NCBI GenBank assembly: GCA_002778195.1
Contig: PCDI01000006.1
Span: 2,299,950 to 2,363,949 of the forward strand
Direction: 5' to 3'
Source: Raffaelea ambrosiae
Taxonomy: Eukaryota > Ascomycota > Sordariomycetes > Ophiostomatales > Ophiostomataceae
Length of the DNA stretch: 64,000 nt
Below are positions 63,435-64,000 of the stretch, piece after piece. The notes under the pieces are model-generated. The model had not been told where the DNA came from, searched no databases, and saw only the letters and a program-made list of their open reading frames with translations. The translations under genes and the position numbers were made by a program. Each line of letters opens with the position of its first letter. The first letter of the stretch is position 1.

Positions 63435-64000
63435 GGTGTGTGTGTGTGTGTGTGCCTTCAAATGCCTTTAGGCAGACGCATTTGCCCGCAGACCTGCAGG
63501 TTTGGTTGGGCTGAGTCCTCCATTGACTATCTGCAAGCACTAGCTAGTTGCATGGTATGCCGAGCCGGAGAAGCAGGCGAGAGACAAAAAAGAAGAAGCC
63601 GAAGGGGGAAAAAAAAAGAAAAAAGAAAAAGAAAACCCACGCGATCCCCTCCAGTAGTGGAAGAAAGAATCACCCCCTGTTCCTGGTGCCGAGAACCTGC
63701 ATGTAGTTGTACGTACATCAACGAATAAAAAAACAAAACAGAATATAAAAAGGACCGGGGCAGAGTCAAAGAGCAGGGAGGACTTCAAAGTCAGATGATG
63801 CCGTTGTAAAGTGGACTAGAGTAACAAAAAAAAAAAAAAAAAAAAAACCGAGCAGTCGCTTGGTAGGAATGCGTCCGATGGAGCGGTGTAATTCCATGGT
63901 CTTGTTTCGTTAGCCGTTTGCCAAAGCACACACACATGCTCAATCGTGGCCCAGCAGGCATCCGGAGGAGGAGGTGAGCTTGTCAATTGGAATTGCCAAC
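63435..64000. other. 3' flank of the kinase with an A22 run
   Basis: GTGTGT stretch just after the stop (63437-63452), a purine/A-rich region (63580-63640) and an A22 run at 63826-63847. No supported gene before the window edge. Confidence 0.5.

Overview
This 64 kb window is nuclear DNA from a filamentous ascomycete, most likely a Sordariomycete. Three things point there: genes are spaced 0.2-6 kb apart on both strands, introns are short (about 45-215 nt) with GTRNGT donors and CTRAY branch sites, and promoters and 5' leaders are CT-rich. The gene content also fits (SCAP, Spb1, Cdt2, Ypt7, Las1, ArgJ, Gda1, kinesin-3). I see no CRISPR array, insertion sequence, rRNA or tRNA. Gene models were assembled by eye from open frames, splice consensus, phase arithmetic and remembered family conservation; no search was run.

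Layout. 1-2.6 kb: the 3' part of a Gly/Asn-rich SANT/Myb-like gene (+) and a divergent 14-3-3-like gene (-). 2.6-8.5 kb: a long stretch with no supported gene. 8.5-12.2 kb: a SCAP-type sterol sensor (-) whose first coding exon is only 32 nt. 15.2-16.9 kb: a five-exon JMJD7-like JmjC hydroxylase (+). 17.2-23.0 kb: the divergent pair spb1 (-) and cdt2-like (+). 23.9-25.8 kb: an EamA/SLC35F-type vacuolar transporter (-). 27.2-28.3 kb: ypt7/Rab7 (-, seven coding exons), divergent from a fungal protein usually annotated 'magnesium chelatase' (29.1-30.6 kb). 31.3-36.7 kb: Golgi GDPase gda1 (-), divergent from a short kinesin-3 (+). 38.3-39.0 kb: an unrecognised basic protein with an internal 42-residue tandem repeat. 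40.7-41.7 kb: class II eIF4E with a polyglutamine insertion. 42.5-43.4 kb: an EF-hand protein whose start codon stands alone upstream of its first intron. 44.2-45.6 kb: glyoxalase II with an extra presequence exon. 46.0-49.4 kb: las1 (-) divergent from argJ (+).

49.5-63.4 kb looks like a sugar or glycoside handling neighbourhood: an ADP-ribosylglycohydrolase-fold enzyme with a lectin-like C-terminus (-), divergent from an intronless alpha-glucoside-type MFS permease (+); a PCMH-type FAD oxidoreductase (-), divergent from an ABCC/Yor1-type exporter (+); and a ketohexokinase-like PfkB kinase (+). The shared upstream regions and compatible chemistry suggest, but do not prove, a small catabolic or detoxification cluster. 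The housekeeping genes act mainly in ribosome biogenesis (Spb1, Las1), vesicle and vacuole traffic (Ypt7, Gda1, kinesin-3), replication control (Cdt2) and sterol sensing (SCAP).
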